A stretch of DNA of 64,000 bases from NCBI GenBank assembly GCA_033795365.1, contig JARYGU010000005.1, forward strand, positions 1 through 64,000, read 5' to 3'. A program made the position numbers and the translations under genes. Position 1 is the first letter of the stretch. Every line of letters starts with the position of its first letter. Origin of the DNA: JARYGU01 sp033795365. Its GTDB lineage: Bacteria > Pseudomonadota > Alphaproteobacteria > Rhizobiales > Rhizobiaceae. Of this stretch, positions 63,102 to 64,000 are shown one piece after another. The notes under the pieces are model-generated. The model searched no databases, had not been told where the DNA came from, and worked only from the letters and a program-made list of their open reading frames with translations.

Positions 63102-64000
63102 CTAACTCCCGAAGCCGGCACGTGCCGGCAGGTATCGATCGGCCGCGGCGATATTTGCCGCGTGATCGGGCAGGCGCGAAGAATGATCCCGGATGCCGGG
63201 CGCCGCAGCGCCTGCGCCGGCGGGGCGGAGGTCGGCCGGAGCCTGCATGCCGACATGGAAGCGCCGGATCGTGTGGCCGAGTTCGAGTATGACGGCATGC
63301 AATTCGTCGCCGGTGCCGGCGATCCGCGCCGCTGCGCCCGCATCCGCCTCCACGCGCCGGCCGATCTCCGTCATTTCCCTTGCTACATCATCGAGCCCTT
63401 CGGCGCCGGCGATCCCTTCGCGAGCAATTCCGGCGACCGCATCGTTGATGTCGGTGACCTGGCGCACGATGCTGCCGATCGCGTCCTGAGTGCGGTTGAC
63501 CCGGTCGACACCCGCCTCGACCTGCGCCTTCGTGTTCGTGACGAGCTGTTTGATCTCACGCGCGGCATCGGCGGAGCGCTGGGCGAGCGCGCGCACTTCC
63601 TGCGCCACGACGGCAAAGCCCCTGCCGCTTTCGCCGGCGCGCGCGGCCTCGATGCCGGCATTCAAGGCAAGCAGGTTGGTCTGGAAGGCGATCTCGTCGA
63701 TCACGCCGATGATCGTGCCGATCTTCTCGGCGGAAGATTCGATGTCGGCCATCGCGGCGATGGCCTCGCCGACGATCTCGCCGCTGCGTTCGGCGGAGTG
63801 ACGGGTGTCCTTAACCGCGGTCTCCGTACGATGGGTCGCCTCCAGATTGGCCTTCACCCGCGCGACGATCTCGCCGAGCGCATTGGCGGTCCGCAGAAGG
63901 TCTGCCGATTGGAGCGAGGATTTTTCGGCAAGGTCGTTCGCCTCGCCCGAGACGATGCCCGCCATTCTCTGCGATGCGGACGAGCGCTCGGCGGCAGCGC
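63102..64000 (-). CDS. methyl-accepting chemotaxis protein, 5' end outside window
   Basis: The C-terminal 298 codons or so of a receptor; the frame stays open to the window edge, so the true start lies beyond 64000. The signalling tip is intact: IDEIAFQTNLLALNAGIEAA, then GFAVVAQEVRALAQRSADAA. No membrane span is present in this part. As first gene of the che operon it corresponds to the cytoplasmic-type receptor of S. meliloti. The C-terminus ends RAGFGS, with no CheR-docking pentapeptide. Confidence 0.9.
   Translation of the reverse strand, partial: AAAERSSASQRMAGIVSGEANDLAEKSSLQSADLLRTANALGEIVARVKANLEATHRTETAVKDTRHSAERSGEIVGEAIAAMADIESSAEKIGTIIGVIDEIAFQTNLLALNAGIEAARAGESGRGFAVVAQEVRALAQRSADAAREIKQLVTNTKAQVEAGVDRVNRTQDAIGSIVRQVTDINDAVAGIAREGIAGAEGLDDVAREMTEIGRRVEADAGAAARIAGTGDELHAVILELGHTIRRFHVGMQAPADLRPAGAGAAAPGIRDHSSRLPDHAANIAAADRYLPARAGFGS

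Overview
The window is a chromosomal segment of a GC-rich alphaproteobacterium of the Rhizobiaceae, most like Sinorhizobium/Ensifer or a close relative. Three things point there: the rhizobial flagellar set (MotC, MotE, FliK/MotD, Rem, VisN/VisR, four tandem flagellins, CheS, CheT, two CheY and no CheZ), the gene order, which matches from memory the S. meliloti motility region, and an adjacent aglR-aglEFGAK alpha-glucoside operon.

Left flank (1-12257): a GFA-fold zinc protein, an FkbM methyltransferase and a PilZ-like protein precede the alpha-glucoside operon. That operon has a periplasmic binding protein, two permeases, a cytoplasmic GH13 alpha-glucosidase and an ATPase, read leftward. The divergent LacI-type aglR has a TTG start, and two CAAAGCGCTTYG operators lie between the divergent genes. 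folD and a WecG/TagA-type glycosyltransferase follow.

Flagellar block (12267-56508): read leftward from fliP, the first part holds the flagellin genes flaA, flaB, flaD and flaC (each with its own leader and hairpin terminator), then a FliH-like gene with motB, motC and fliK, a lytic transglycosylase, the OmpR-type regulator rem, flgE, flgK, flgL, flaF, flbT, flgD, fliQ, flhA, fliR and small FliJ-, FlgJ-, FlgN- and FliL-like genes. A second leftward group starts at flgB: flgBC-fliE-flgGAI-motE-flgH-fliLP. A third is DUF1217-flgF-fliI plus an unknown membrane protein. Divergent from these, motA-fliM-fliN-fliG and flhB plus one unknown gene read rightward. visN-visR, the master LuxR-type regulators, read leftward, and fliF lies further right.

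Chemotaxis operon (56116-64000): a leftward operon of receptor (cut by the window edge), cheS, cheY1, cheA, cheW, cheR, cheB, cheY2, cheD and cheT, with many ATGA overlaps.

The most unusual part is 51786-54183. A complete acyl-homoserine-lactone synthase gene and a LuxR-type receptor gene sit between visN and fliF. They are convergent, overlap by 59 bp at their 3' ends, and share a 670-bp regulatory region with visN. That region has a perfect 13-bp inverted repeat and a 17-bp GTTAAC-N5-GTTAAC element nearly identical to one upstream of rem; a related element lies upstream of flaC. The inference is a quorum-sensing module wired into the top of the flagellar hierarchy, with a candidate regulatory box for motility genes.
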